The notes under the pieces are model-generated. The model had not been told where the DNA came from. It did not search any database and worked only from the letters and a program-made list of their open reading frames with translations. Both the position numbers and the translations under genes were made by a program. A DNA stretch of 14,208 nt from Asparagopsis taxiformis. Taxonomy: Eukaryota > Rhodophyta > Florideophyceae > Bonnemaisoniales > Bonnemaisoniaceae. Below, one piece after another: positions 1 through 8,539 of this stretch (within the stretch, counting starts at the first letter, position 1; the number at the start of each line of letters is the position of its first letter). Where the stretch lies: the NCBI GenBank assembly GCA_030407315.1, contig JALQPE010001768.1, positions 1-14,208 on the forward strand, in the 5' to 3' direction.

Positions 1-663
1 AACAGTGTGGGACAGTCTGCATGTTAACGGGACGAAGGTCGACAGTAAAACGAAAATCTTCTGGACCAGACTTGGGACAATGAGTGGAGCGCCAGCCCAT
101 GCACTCTCATTATTAGATTTGACGATACCGAGCCGTATGAATTCATCAATCTTGTTACGCATAAATTCCTGTTGTTGCGGGGTATACCGACGTACTTTGA
201 CACGAACTGGCTTTGCATCATCTTTCAAACGGATCTTCATAGGGAGAGCTCTGATTGGCGGATCTGTTCCCAGCTTTGTTCGGAATATGTCTGCAAACTC
301 GAACAATAGAGTGCTGAATTCTTGAACATAGTCCTGTGGTAATCCTTCCCTTACAGCATTGTCAATCATGGCTTGTATATTCGCTTGAACTTCTTCAACA
401 CTCTCTTCACCAATAATATCTTCTAGCGTTTCGAGTGCAATGCCATCGTCATATAAAGCGTCTGCGGTAATTGCAGTGTGCATACTTTCCGTACTGTTAT
501 CACCTTGCAAATCTTGGGTCCAATAGTGTGTTCGTCTGCATCTAGGTGCAGTGGCATCTCTGTGACATTTGCCTCATTTGGATATGTCTGTCCGAGAATC
601 ATTGCCAAGTTAGTTGTATGGGGCGGAGCATGACTGTCTGTACGTCTCTGGGAACGACATTCA
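1..663 (-). pseudogene. pol: linker and N-terminal part of reverse transcriptase (partial)
   Basis: The minus strand shows the conserved entry to a Ty3/gypsy reverse transcriptase: an acidic linker, then a run like 'IRALPMKIRLKDD', the motif 'RRYTPQQQEFM', 'IDEFIRLGIVKSN' and 'SAWAGAPLIVP'. This is the classic 'R..P......I..ll..GiI..S.SpwaSP.v.V.K' block ahead of the palm. After a one-base frame change at about 74-76 the next conserved block, of the type 'FRFTVDLRPVN', follows in another frame and then the window ends. The catalytic YxDD motif is off the left edge. Another frame change lies near 480. The enzyme would copy the element RNA into DNA in cytoplasmic particles. Identification as gypsy-type RT is secure; whether the copy is functional cannot be judged here. 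Confidence 0.82.
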
Positions 664-1320
664 AAGCCGACATCCCGAGAAGTCTGTGTCGTGGTATATA
701 CTACGTACGGACACAATGTGGGCGTCCAGGTTGAATCCTAGTGACTGCAGTACAGGGCGTGATATAAGAACTTCAGGCATGTTATGATCAAAGACTAGGA
801 ATTCCAAATTGCGTAGTCGAAACGGGCCCTCAGATGTCATGAGTGTTGTTGACAGTCTTGCCTTTTTGTGTGCATATATCCTTGTGGTGTCACCAGATGT
901 GTCAATAGCCAATGATACCGGTACTGGATTGGACAATGGGAGCACAGATACAAATACTCCCTGCTCCGCGCATTTGTCAAGGTGATTCTGGCTTAATGCA
1001 GAGTGATCTGCTCCATAATCACCGTTGACGATTACACTCACAGTGTCAGCCAGTTTTGCAAAGTACCTGCCAGTTCCCTGTAATGCTTCACGAGCTTCGG
1101 AATCATGATTATATGACAAAGAGTTGAGTCTTCCGGATTTAGATCGCTCCGCATAATATTCCTTCAGAAACTTTTCCTTCTCCTTGCTGCTAGTTCTAGG
1201 ACAATCCCTTATCATATGCCTTCCATTGCACTTTTCCTTATTGAGGCATAAAGGTAACTGCTTCTTGGATGCATCCTGGCTCTTATCTTCACCTGCGGCA
1301 GCTGCGATATTCTTTACTAC
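661..1320 (-). pseudogene. Zinc knuckle and retropepsin-like protease segment of gag-pro-pol
   Basis: One minus frame, open from about 1320 to its stop at 661-663, carries a zinc knuckle at 1248-1201 with spacing C-x5-C-x3-H-x4-C (first knuckle Cys in 'CLNKEKC', last in 'RDCP'), then about 50 Lys/Glu/Arg-rich residues, then a retropepsin-like domain. The putative catalytic site reads 'VNGDYGADHSALS' (Asp codon at 1018-1020). The downstream 'EVLISRPVLQSLGF' matches the family block 'iLiGrpwLqslG' near the end of such proteases. Canonical retropepsins have D-S/T-G; here the middle residue is Tyr, which is unusual. The frame stops soon after 'YHDTDFSG', and coding character continues in a neighbouring frame, so the stop looks like a one-base indel and not a real gag-pro terminus. 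Confidence 0.75.
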
Positions 1321-2400
1321 TAGCCGTGCTTACCGTATTTGAACGTTTTGGTAGCGAACAGGGAGATGCAGATAGTGTTGGGTGTGTTACGATTAGTTCT
1401 AGCTGGAATGCAAGCGGCTGAGCTATGAAATGATGTATTTTTCAAGGCCTCAGAAGTATTCGCAATCTCTCCAGCTAGTATTTCACCTCTCTGTTGATCC
1501 ACTGATGCGGATCGGACAGGGATGAAGGGTTACATTGTACAGCTTGCTCAACCACATACTGGTAGAACGAAAGCCAATCAGTTTTCAATGCAGTCTTACA
1601 CAGGCTCAGATCTGCCAGTATCTTACCCTGCAAACTCTGCAGGCTTCAGGAGAGCGCATATGTGTGTAGTAGCCACCTGTGGGTTGATTGTTATTAGTGT
1701 ATCCCAGTGCCTGCTCCTGAGAAACTTTTTGTATTCCATGAACAGGTTCTTTATACGAAGCTCTGGGTCATCCTCGTATATATTATTTGCACGTTCGCTA
1801 TGACAGCCTGTTCCAAATCATGGGGTGTGATGGAGTCGAGAGAGATGGCAGTCTTCTCTTCCAACCATTTCTTTAGAACGTCCTCATTAAGCTCTTCCAC
1901 TGTATTGACGTCTTTGAATTCCTTGAACTCAACGAGAGACAGCAGCAGGTCGGGGTCGAATGAAGATTTGAGTGAGATAGCAGTAGCTACTCCACCTTGC
2001 GCATCAATGTCGCTAATGCGCTGTAGGTACCGTTGACGTGCTTTCACGAATTCGTCAATGGCTTTGCGACCAAGCTGTCGCAACTCCGGGTGTGTGATAG
2101 GGTGAAAAGTTGTTGCCCTGTGTGGTGACAGCTGTTTGTAGGTGTCATTTTTGGGCAAAGAAAACTCAGTAAGCCACAATTGGCTTCACTAGTGATCACT
2201 GTAGTTAATCGTGGTTTGAGTTTTTGTTGAGGTGGTTTTTCCTGCCTCCTTTACTTACTCTCTGCTACCTGCGTTTAAATACACTCGATATCTCCCTAGC
2301 TATGTTTTCTGTTTCATTGACTATGTCCAATTCCCAGCGATAAACAGCTTGCACCGCCAAAGTTTCCTAGTTAGCCAGTCAAAAAGAAAAGGTCTTCCAT
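1216..2400 (-). pseudogene. gag-like capsid region of the retrotransposon
   Basis: The best-preserved part is 2188-1751 (minus): a frame of about 145 codons with 'LRQLGRKAIDEFVKARQRYL' and 'ISLKSSFDPDLLLSLVEF', then an acidic helical stretch ending at 'EELNEDVLKKWLEEKTA'. This resembles the helical gag segment that precedes the zinc knuckle in Ty3/gypsy elements of algae and oomycetes (from general knowledge, no search made). Coding character continues leftward in other frames, e.g. 'DDPELRIKNLFMEYKKFL' and 'THICALLKPAEFAG', to the knuckle at 1248. To the right, short frames such as 'VYRWELDIVNETENIAREI' (about 2345-2290) suggest gag starts at or beyond 2400. No start codon is certain. Gag would form the particle shell. 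Confidence 0.65.
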
Positions 2401-2506
2401 TAATTGGGTAGCATTTGGCTGCGCCAAACGGAGTCTTGAGAGGAAATACAGGAAAGATGATAATGGGCATAATAGAACCGAATTTGGGATCTCCATTTGA
2501 ATCGCA

Positions 2507-2995
2507 TTATTTGGAATGCGTGACAGTCGCAGAAGGTACCACCACAGTTGAGACAGAAGGCGCGAGCGTGAACGCTATGAAACATTAGAAATGCTGCTGC
2601 TTGTCACTGAACTCGTCACGACAGTAGTTGTGGATGAAGGTATCGGAAGCGGAGCAACTGTTACTAGATTCCCACTTGACGTCGTTCCAGAAGTTATAGC
2701 AGTACCTGTACCTGCAGCCAAATCGGACCCACCTAAGACCGTTGTGGATGTGAGAGAAGAAAGAGGAAGTGGGGGAACTGTGACTGGAAGACCGATATTT
2801 GTAGACTGGTCCACTGGTTCTTGTCTTGCGTACGTGGGAAGTGATGCCGCTGGGTTACGAGCGCCATTTTGCCATTCAGAATGATACCTTTCGTTTCAAA
2901 TGTTTTCGTGCCTTCGTCGGGAATAAAGGCTGCCCATGTCGTTGAGAACAGTGTCAAAGCAATAATTAGAGAAGGGGAGACTTCAGAATATCCAT
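2507..2995 (-). pseudogene. Signal-peptide-bearing Val/Thr/Ser/Pro-rich protein, frame-broken
   Basis: An ATG at 2995-2993 (minus, context GCCATGG) begins 'MDILKSPLL'; one base out of frame the sequence goes on 'IIALTLFSTTWAAFIPDEG', together a textbook signal peptide with cleavage after Ala-Ala. A second one-base change at an A run (2867-2870 on plus) leads into a 79-codon frame rich in Val, Thr, Ser and Pro. It has an internal near-repeat: 'VTVPPLPLSSLTSTTV' and 'VTVAPLPIPSSTTTVV'. After a stop at 2577-2575 a further frame continues 'TLAPSVSTVVVPSATVTHSK' to a TAA at 2509-2507. The C-rich leader upstream (3060-2996) resembles those of other genes here. It could be a secreted or wall protein. 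Because gag-like frames follow with no visible LTR between, it could instead be the N-terminal part of gag. Function unknown. Confidence 0.5.
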
Positions 2996-3236
2996 GGCGG
3001 AGTTGTGTTTAGGAACTCAAAGGATTAGTCCGCGATGCGGTGCGAGAGTGGTTGCAAACTAGCGATGTTCATCCCCCCGTTTCGAGCATATTTAAAGTAC
3101 GGTTATTCCGGTAGAACTTGATGCTTTAGAGACAGTCTAAACATGTCGCATCTCTACAAGTCCAATAATTCCTATCAGAATCTGTTCTATCTGTATAGGC
3201 TTTCACTGTCTTACCCCAATGCTGCCAGTTGCGTGA
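2996..3236. other. Intergenic stretch, possible promoter of the minus-strand secreted-protein frame
   Basis: No gene is seen. On the minus strand, TTTAAATATG at about 3098-3089, some 100 bases upstream of the ATG at 2995, is the only TATA-like element. A C-rich, G-poor stretch lies between it and the ATG. This is suggestive only. Confidence 0.2.
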
Positions 3237-3706
3237 GATTACTTTTTCAATCGTCATACGCAATTAGACGACATTACGAACACTCCCATAGCAGGTGTTT
3301 GTGGTGCAAGAACTGTAAGTGACTTCGAAATGAACGGGAAGAGGCCAACATTCAAGTGTGACAAGAACCATCCTGGCTGGATCATCAGATACTGATAGTG
3401 CTTCCCCAAAAGGAGACAAGAACGGAAACAAAGTATCAAAAACCAAGAAAACAGTATGGAAATGGTGCCTTTCGCACTGAAAATCATGCATGGAGAATCG
3501 TTTTCAGTTCGAAAGGTCCAATGGTGCTAGTATTGAGAATGCAAATGTACCAGCGCAATTACATACTGCCCCTTCAGTTCTGGACGGTTGAGACCATCGC
3601 TACGGAGGCTACTAAAAATTTTAATAAGAGGAGAGGGAAGAGCTTCGTGTCAGAAGTAGCTGGCGTGACCTTGAGGGAGGGAAATTGCTCTAGAATACTA
3701 TGGTGA
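3237..3706 (+). CDS. Unrecognised coding trace, frame-broken
   Basis: Three successive plus frames each read like protein. The first (3237-3410) contains 'GVCGARTVSDFEMNGKRP' and 'FKCDKNHPGWIIRY'. The second (about 3391-3590) has 'SASPKGDKNGNKVSKTKKTV', a Trp/Cys pair 'WKWCLSH', one TGA, and then an Asn/Ala-rich stretch ending 'LHTAPSVLDG'. The third (about 3580-3706) runs 'IATEATKNFNKRRGKSFV' to 'REGNCSRILW' and a stop. If joined by small indels they would give a protein of about 155 residues with a few Cys and a Lys-rich middle. No family was recognised and no convincing start codon was found. Minus-strand frames of 75-77 codons overlap the first part and are the main alternative. This could be a real small gene, a pseudogene or chance. 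Confidence 0.3.
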
Positions 3707-4610
3707 ACGGAAACTATTGGATGCACGATGCACATACTGTGCGACCATAGAGATCGCTGTATCTGCGCAGGTACCAGAGATGGGATCTGAGCTCAAAATA
3801 TGGCTATCCCTACCATATTAAACATAATCATCCCTATACCTCGTTAAATTGAACTTCCCATCCATGGATGTGATGAATATTGCCCAGCTCAACGTTTTCT
3901 CTGGGAACCGTGTGCTACCTGCCATATTGTTATTAAAAGCGAGCCTCGTATAAGCGTGTGTAGTAACCTTACAGTCATACATGCGTATCTGATGGCTGCA
4001 AAACGGTTTCACATTTTCCACTACTTGTACAGAACCGTGCGTATGCCACGAACTATTTCAACGCTGTATATTTTTCTTCAATCTTCCTAGGATACTCTCA
4101 TGTGCAAGACGCCGCCTTTCGCTTCCACTACCCTAGCTCAGCAGACTCGTGTGGTTTTTGTATCAATTACTCGCATACTGAGCGGGCTAGATCCCGCCGG
4201 CCGTTGAAGACCACTTGAGTCACACCAGACGCAGACGCACCACATACGTACTGTAGCCTCCAAAACGAGTGGAAAAGTTAAATCAACATGATATACCGCA
4301 CTCTAGCGTGACAGTAACTATGTATATTACACCAACATACATTGAACTGGGCTGTTCGCATTTCCAGAACCCGCCAACGGTAAGCGCAGCTAGAGCAGTG
4401 GGGTAATTTCACGTTCTCTGCAGAACAGGCTAGCGGGGGAATGAAACTAAATTCGCTAAACTGGTTAGACTTTAGAAGTGAAGTGCAGTTCGTGGGAGGC
4501 TTTGAAAGTCGTACTGAAACCAAGGCAATTGCCAAGATTGACTCAGGAGGAGCACCAGTCCAACGAAAAATCTACATGTTCGATCATTGCAAGCCTGGGA
4601 TTTTCATTTT
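3707..4610. other. About 900 bases without a supported gene
   Basis: Only short frames are present: 67 codons at 4021-3818 (minus), 85 codons at 4535-4278 (minus) and 63 codons at 4441-4632 (plus). None has a recognised motif, signal peptide or consistent neighbours. A small inverted repeat GCGGG-ctagat-CCCGC lies at 4182-4197. Confidence 0.4.
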
Positions 4611-5560
4611 CTACAAAGTGAGACCTCTCTGAAGGGACTCGCAGGAGAAGAAATCCTTCTCCTGGCTGTGTTGTGCGCCGAACTGAAGAATCTGTTCTAG
4701 GGTGAGGTCAACTGTGCCATTTAGCCGAACTCTCATCTCGCGTGTGCACGAGAGATGACATGTGAAAATTGTTGAGAACCGCCGCTCAACCTGTCGTCTA
4801 CAGGTTGGGCGTGCGAGCTGTGGAGTCGCAGGGTTGGCTTTGATGCTCAAGTCATATTTCATTGTGCGTGTGTTGAAGGGCAGCTGTCGTGTAATGCCGT
4901 TGCTCTGTTATGATCAGAGTGTGGCAAAGCGCTGCAGGGCCGTACATGACACGTGGGCTACGGGTTTTAGTGCCCTTGCACGGGATGGAATGCGCGAATT
5001 TTTCCACTGATTCGCTCGTCGCGAGTTCAATTCTGCATCACAACACCAGGCCAAAGTGATGCATTTCTCATCGCCTTGATCATCTTCCCGGCATTCGATC
5101 TGCGCTCTGTGGACTTTATAATTTACCTTGTTTGGATGAGCTTGCTCAGAATTGTCATCCACAGTAATGAACGTCACGACTTCCGTGGTAATCACAGAGC
5201 TAGCCAAAACTGAGAATGAAGTGGAATTGCAGGATTCTGTGGACAGGAGAAACTGGAAAAAATAACCCTGGTGTTCAAGAGCGCTGGATATATTTCCATC
5301 CTGATTTCAAAGAGAAGAGAAATGAAACCTCCGCGTGTACAGTTCGATTCTACTCGGCTGTCCTTGAGCTGAATTGAACATCCTATTTCTTCATTACATG
5401 CAAAGGCAGTTTGTATTGTACAATCTGGAAGCAGCATCCCCTCAGCACCGGCATGATGAGTCGGCGCATCGTTGAAGATTCGATCTCTTCGCGTTGGTGC
5501 GCCCTCGCTCCATACACAGGAATGAAGAGTTGCTTCAAACTGAAGAATCGGATGCCTCAT
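4611..5560 (-). CDS. Uncertain chain of minus-strand frames, unrecognised
   Basis: Three adjoining minus frames cover most of this stretch: 5560-5192 (122 codons from an ATG), 5207-4914 (97 codons, beginning with a non-ATG codon, 'VITTEVVTFITVDDNSEQ') and 4862-4611 (83 codons). Like the better-supported genes in the window, they could be one reading frame broken by small indels, about 310 residues long. There is no recognisable domain. The first frame has several Cys residues and no signal peptide. The first frame starts inside a GAATCGGAT/TCATTT motif that also occurs in non-coding DNA near 7.8 kb, and the third contains a perfect 9-bp hairpin. Both facts argue against coding. Treat as hypothetical. 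Confidence 0.22.
4642..4664. repeat. Perfect 9-bp hairpin CAGGAGAAG / CTTCTCCTG
   Basis: Arms 4642-4650 and 4656-4664 are exact reverse complements around the 5-base loop AAATC. Related AGGAGA...TCTCCT hairpins occur at 5822-5843 and 11258-11272. Confidence 0.8.
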
Positions 5561-5872
5561 TTCGGTGTTGCCTTGTTGGTGCGTGGTGTTCGGATGACAT
5601 TTTGGGTGACCTTGCGAAATTACACAACAATCTCCGCAAATGAAATTTTAATATGTAAATTAAAGTGTCAATTGCATAATGCAAAAGAAATGCCTCTGCA
5701 GTGGAAACATGTCGCTGTTTCATACGAATTTAACGTAAAATGAGCAAATTGTAAGCAGAAATTAAGATTAATTTTAGTGATTGCCATTTCTTTACCGCCA
5801 ATACAACTATTGGGAGCCAATCAGGAGAGACCACATTCTCCTGTATATGCTCGCTTCGCCACCTAGCGCGCC
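5561..5872. other. AT-rich intergenic stretch
   Basis: The region from about 5640 to 5815 is AT-rich, with runs such as TTTTAATATG, and holds no supported gene. A 62-codon minus frame (5723-5535) and the tail of a 110-codon plus frame (ending 5743) show no motifs. Confidence 0.4.
5822..5843. repeat. Perfect 7-bp hairpin CAGGAGA / TCTCCTG
   Basis: Arms 5822-5828 and 5837-5843 are exact reverse complements around an 8-base loop. It lies just upstream of the frame at 5873 and matches the arm sequence of the hairpin at 4642-4664. Confidence 0.75.
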
Positions 5873-6295
5873 GTGACTCATGGACCGTTTCGTCCAAGTA
5901 TGCAGATATTACCCGTCCAGCCGTTACTCAACGTCGTCACATCGCAATGCGCCTTTGCCAATGAGTTTCCTGACGGATATACTCTTCCCGCGATAAAAAA
6001 GGAGAGCAAATCGGTAGCGGAAGGCGCCCGCAGTCTAGTCCTAGATATGACATTTCAAATTTTCGGTAACCAATGTATCCAGCGGCAAGGGGTGCATCTA
6101 ACTTTTTTTGCTGCAGTCTTCCACAAGATCGCGGCACAGGGAACAACAGTACGAATATCTTCTCTTATTGGCGACAAATCCAAAGCTAGATTTCGCATGA
6201 GCTTTCTCTTAAAATGTTCTGACCCATACAAGTTTGTGTGGTTCTCAACAGGAAGCAAAATGTTCACTGGGCATCAAGAAATCTTTGTAGTGTGA
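5873..6295 (+). CDS. Hypothetical protein, 140 codons, unrecognised
   Basis: This is the longest uninterrupted plus frame in this part of the window, from an ATG at 5873 (a second ATG at codon 10 is also possible) to TGA at 6293-6295. The predicted protein is basic, with aromatic residues concentrated in the C-terminal third ('SDPYKFVWFSTGSKMF'), four Cys, and no signal peptide, membrane segment or known domain. The leader does not show the G-poor, CA-rich composition seen before 6651 and 13863, which lowers the case for this start. Two minus frames of about 70 codons overlap it. It may be a real small gene or a chance frame. Confidence 0.35.
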   Translation: MTHGPFRPSMQILPVQPLLNVVTSQCAFANEFPDGYTLPAIKKESKSVAEGARSLVLDMTFQIFGNQCIQRQGVHLTFFAAVFHKIAAQGTTVRISSLIGDKSKARFRMSFLLKCSDPYKFVWFSTGSKMFTGHQEIFVV

Positions 6296-6650
6296 GGTAG
6301 TATCCTAGCGATTAGCATCTCTAGGTCGTCAACAAAAATTGGCATGAACTAACAAAAACAAAACATTGCAGTGTCGGACACCACCACACCTACAAATTAT
6401 TTTCATAACTGAGCAACTACCTCCACCTCTGCCCCCACATTCCATTTTCTTGTCAATATTACCCTCTCTACCTCACACGCGACTAAATCTGCACTGAAAC
6501 ACGATTTTTCCTCTCTCCCTACACATCACTCCAAATATTCGCGACCCCAGATATCCATCCCACACTCCAACCAGTACATAACTGGACAAGCACGTACCAA
6601 ACACAACCAGGCCAAAAATCCAAACGCAACCTACAACAAACACCTCAACA
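6296..6650 (+). promoter_or_regulatory. Promoter and G-poor 5' leader of the gene at 6651
   Basis: From about 6410 the plus strand becomes C/A/T-rich and poor in G; the last 50 bases before the ATG contain only three G. The same composition precedes the gene at 13863, so it probably marks a transcribed, unstructured leader. No clear TATA box is seen. The ATG lies within the palindrome ATGACGTCAT (6651-6660), which contains the CRE/bZIP core TGACGTCA. Confidence 0.45.
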
Positions 6651-7252
6651 ATGACGTCATCACATCCATTCGCCCGTCTTACATGCATCTTCGGGTCCGG
6701 CCGCTCCCCAGCAAACCCGAAAGCGCGGAGGGGACCGGGGAATGGAACGCGGAAGCGAAAGAGGCCTATTGCATCGCGCAAATCAAAGGCGCAGATGCAG
6801 GAAGACCACCACAGGCCTTTGAAACTTTACCGATGGCAGCATGGAAAGTTTCCATCATCAAGCCGCGAAAGTGCCGCCTGGACAGATGCCCTGGATCTAT
6901 GTGAAACAATGCACACGTTTCCACACCGGGAGTACACCCCAGACCTTTGGTGTGCCGATGGCACAGCGGCTCTATCGGCGGCTCTGGACGGCTTGACGCT
7001 GGGCGAACAGAACCGCCGGTGGCGTTGTTTGATGATGATGTGGCAGATATTGACAGCAGGATGACGTCTGCCGACTCGTCACTGGAGTCTCTGTCGTGGC
7101 ATGCGGATGACTTTGCTTTGCGAGGGAAGGATGGCGATTTGGAAGCAAGGATTATTTATAGCAAAGGGAGCGAAGAAATAGAAAGTAGAGAAACAGCTAT
7201 CCGTATGGATTCACTGGAAATTGAAACGTATAGCGGAGACTTTTTGTGGTAG
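6651..7252 (+). CDS. Unrecognised protein with basic N-terminal and acidic C-terminal halves
   Basis: The ATG at 6651 (context CAACAATGA) is the first after a long G-poor leader, which is why it is chosen. The first frame runs to about 7010: residues 1-30 are Pro/Arg-rich, 'TRKRKRP' at about residues 33-39 looks like a nuclear localisation signal, followed by a Lys/Gln/His-rich stretch and an Ala/Leu helix ('CADGTAALSAALDGL'). Near 7011 (an AA run) the frame must change by one base; the continuing frame gives an acidic, Ser-rich tail, 'VALFDDDVADIDSRM' and 'SLESLSWHADDF', ending 'METYSGDFLW'-like at TAG 7250-7252. Total is about 200 residues. The basic-then-acidic layout would fit a nuclear or chromatin-associated factor, but that is inference. 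No family was recognised. The TGACGTCA motif recurs 128 bases after the stop. Confidence 0.55.
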
Positions 7253-7804
7253 TTTTGATGGAAAGATTGTTCAATGAATTTCTTTCAGACTCTCTGTGTT
7301 GGTAAACACCCGCTCGTATGAAATATCAACTGTAGATTGTTCACAGAAACGTGTTATCAACGGAGCCCATTTTGAGTGATGACGTCAAATTCATTGAACG
7401 TAGTAAGCCTTGAAATCGACTCCTCATTTCAACATTCTTGGCATCGCATTGAAGAGGCGAATCTTCACCAAGGAGCAGGACTCTTCTTTTCGAATCCAAA
7501 CCCCTACAGCCTACGCCGCAGAAAAGCTAGCAGAAAACCTCACACTCTTCACTGAGGTGTTGGACTCCTCGGTTTGAATCATCGCTCCTCATTCCAATTC
7601 ACGCCTGTGCAAATGCGCTTCCCCACTGTACTTTTGCTGATAATTTGTGCTTGCGCGAACCTTGGCGGGTGTCCTTTACTTGGCTTTATATTCGACCGGG
7701 TAGATACGGGCCTTCGAAGAAACTATGCATACTCCCGAAATGCGTATGTGAAGAAACAAAGAGCCTCAGTATCGTGGTGCTCATGTGAAGAATCGGATTC
7801 GAGT

Positions 7805-7823
7805 TGAGGACTCGAGCTCCTCA
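7805..7823. repeat. Inverted repeat TGAGGA / TCCTCA
   Basis: Arms 7805-7810 and 7818-7823 flank CTCGAGC, which itself contains the palindrome CTCGAG. It follows directly on GAATCGGATTC. It is a member of the motif group spread over 7.4-8.3 kb. Confidence 0.6.
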
Positions 7824-8113
7824 CTTTGGTGTCCGTCAAGCTGCAGTTTGAAAGTCTCGGGCGTTTTCAGTCCAAGCAATTTTCAGAGCTGAATGTACGG
7901 TACGGATGCAGTTGGAATCACTGTACCTCTGTACCGTCCGTAAGCTTTGTCATGGGTGTTATTTCATTGTCATGATAACGACGTACACGGCCTTTCTGGA
8001 CCGAATGGGAGCGTCGGAAGGACATTGACGAATAAACGAGCACTGTTATTCCAATTCTCCATCAATTTCTACCTGTACAGGAAGGAATGTACCAGGTTGA
8101 AAAGGATCCCAGT

Positions 8114-8132
8114 TGAAGAGCCTGACTCTTCA
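8114..8132. repeat. Perfect 7-bp hairpin TGAAGAG / CTCTTCA
   Basis: Arms 8114-8120 and 8126-8132 are exact reverse complements around CCTGA. This is the cleanest palindromic copy of the GAAGAR motif family. Confidence 0.7.
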
Positions 8133-8313
8133 CAATGATGTAGCGCACGGTAGAATCCCGGCAGAGATAGCCACACCCAGTGGCGAGACAAGCGGCAGGA
8201 TTGACGCTTGCTGAGCACCGGCGTGAAGAATCTGGCACCTCAGGTGAACACAGTTCCGTACCGCCCAGGCGGCGCATGGCCTATCATATCTGTACAGCTG
8301 TTCTATTTTGGCA

Positions 8314-8500
8314 CACGTGTTTTCAGCTGTCACAGTATAATCCGATCGGACTGCTATCGCGCCTCACCGCTGTTTATTTCGGTTAAAATTATGGGCGATG
8401 TAAGTCATACTGACACGTGGTACCCTTGCTTCGTGCTTCCATATTCTGGGCCAGGCTGCACTATGCACGTGTACGAAAAAATTTTTTTTTGCCACGTGGC
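8314..8500. promoter_or_regulatory. Cluster of four CACGTG (G-box/E-box) motifs
   Basis: CACGTG occurs at 8314-8319, 8414-8419, 8466-8471 and 8493-8498; the last is the centre of the 10-bp palindrome GCCACGTGGC (8491-8500). CACGTG is the known core site for bHLH and bZIP factors. The spacing is irregular and the gene served is unknown: the nearest strong gene ends about 600 bases to the right, on the minus strand. An A6/T10 run lies at 8475-8490. Confidence 0.35.
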
Positions 8501-8539
8501 GGCTAGAGGTGTCGACGCATGTCCGTCATTGAAATAATT

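Larger units (their letters stand above)
1..2400 (-). mobile_element. Ty3/gypsy-like LTR retrotransposon, internal region, cut by the left edge
   Basis: Reading leftward on the minus strand the order is gag, CCHC zinc knuckle, aspartic protease, then the start of reverse transcriptase, which is the gag-pro-pol order of Metaviridae (Ty3/gypsy) elements. RNase H, integrase and the 3' LTR would lie outside the window. I could not find a convincing 5' LTR or primer-binding site between 2400 and 3240, so the right boundary is uncertain and could extend to about 2870 if the Val/Thr/Ser-rich frame there belongs to gag. At least five frame changes occur, near 75, 480, 670, 1640 and 1765, most of them explainable by one base in or beside a short homopolymer. 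The copy may thus be younger than it looks. It is not a known animal or crop virus. Confidence 0.85.
7253..8313. other. Non-coding stretch with recurring GAAGARTC / GAYTCYTC palindromic motifs
   Basis: No convincing gene is present; the only frames are 60-80 codons long and unlike protein families. The stretch instead contains repeated related short motifs: CCTTGAAATCGACTCCTCATTTC near 7409 (described in parts), TTGAAGAGGCGAATCTTCA near 7450, GGACTCTTCTTTTCGAATCC near 7481, CACTCTTCACTGAGG near 7544, GTGAAGAATCGGATTC near 7785, a perfect hairpin at 8114-8132 and GTGAAGAATCTGG near 8222. Similar motifs lie at about 4683, 5473 and 5540. Confidence 0.5.

Noticed and set aside
7487..7501. tRNA-like B-box (TTTTCGAATCC) and a second near 7570 (GGTTTGAATC)
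   Set aside because: No A-box at the right distance, no cloverleaf and no acceptor pairing could be drawn; both belong to the GAAGARTC motif family.
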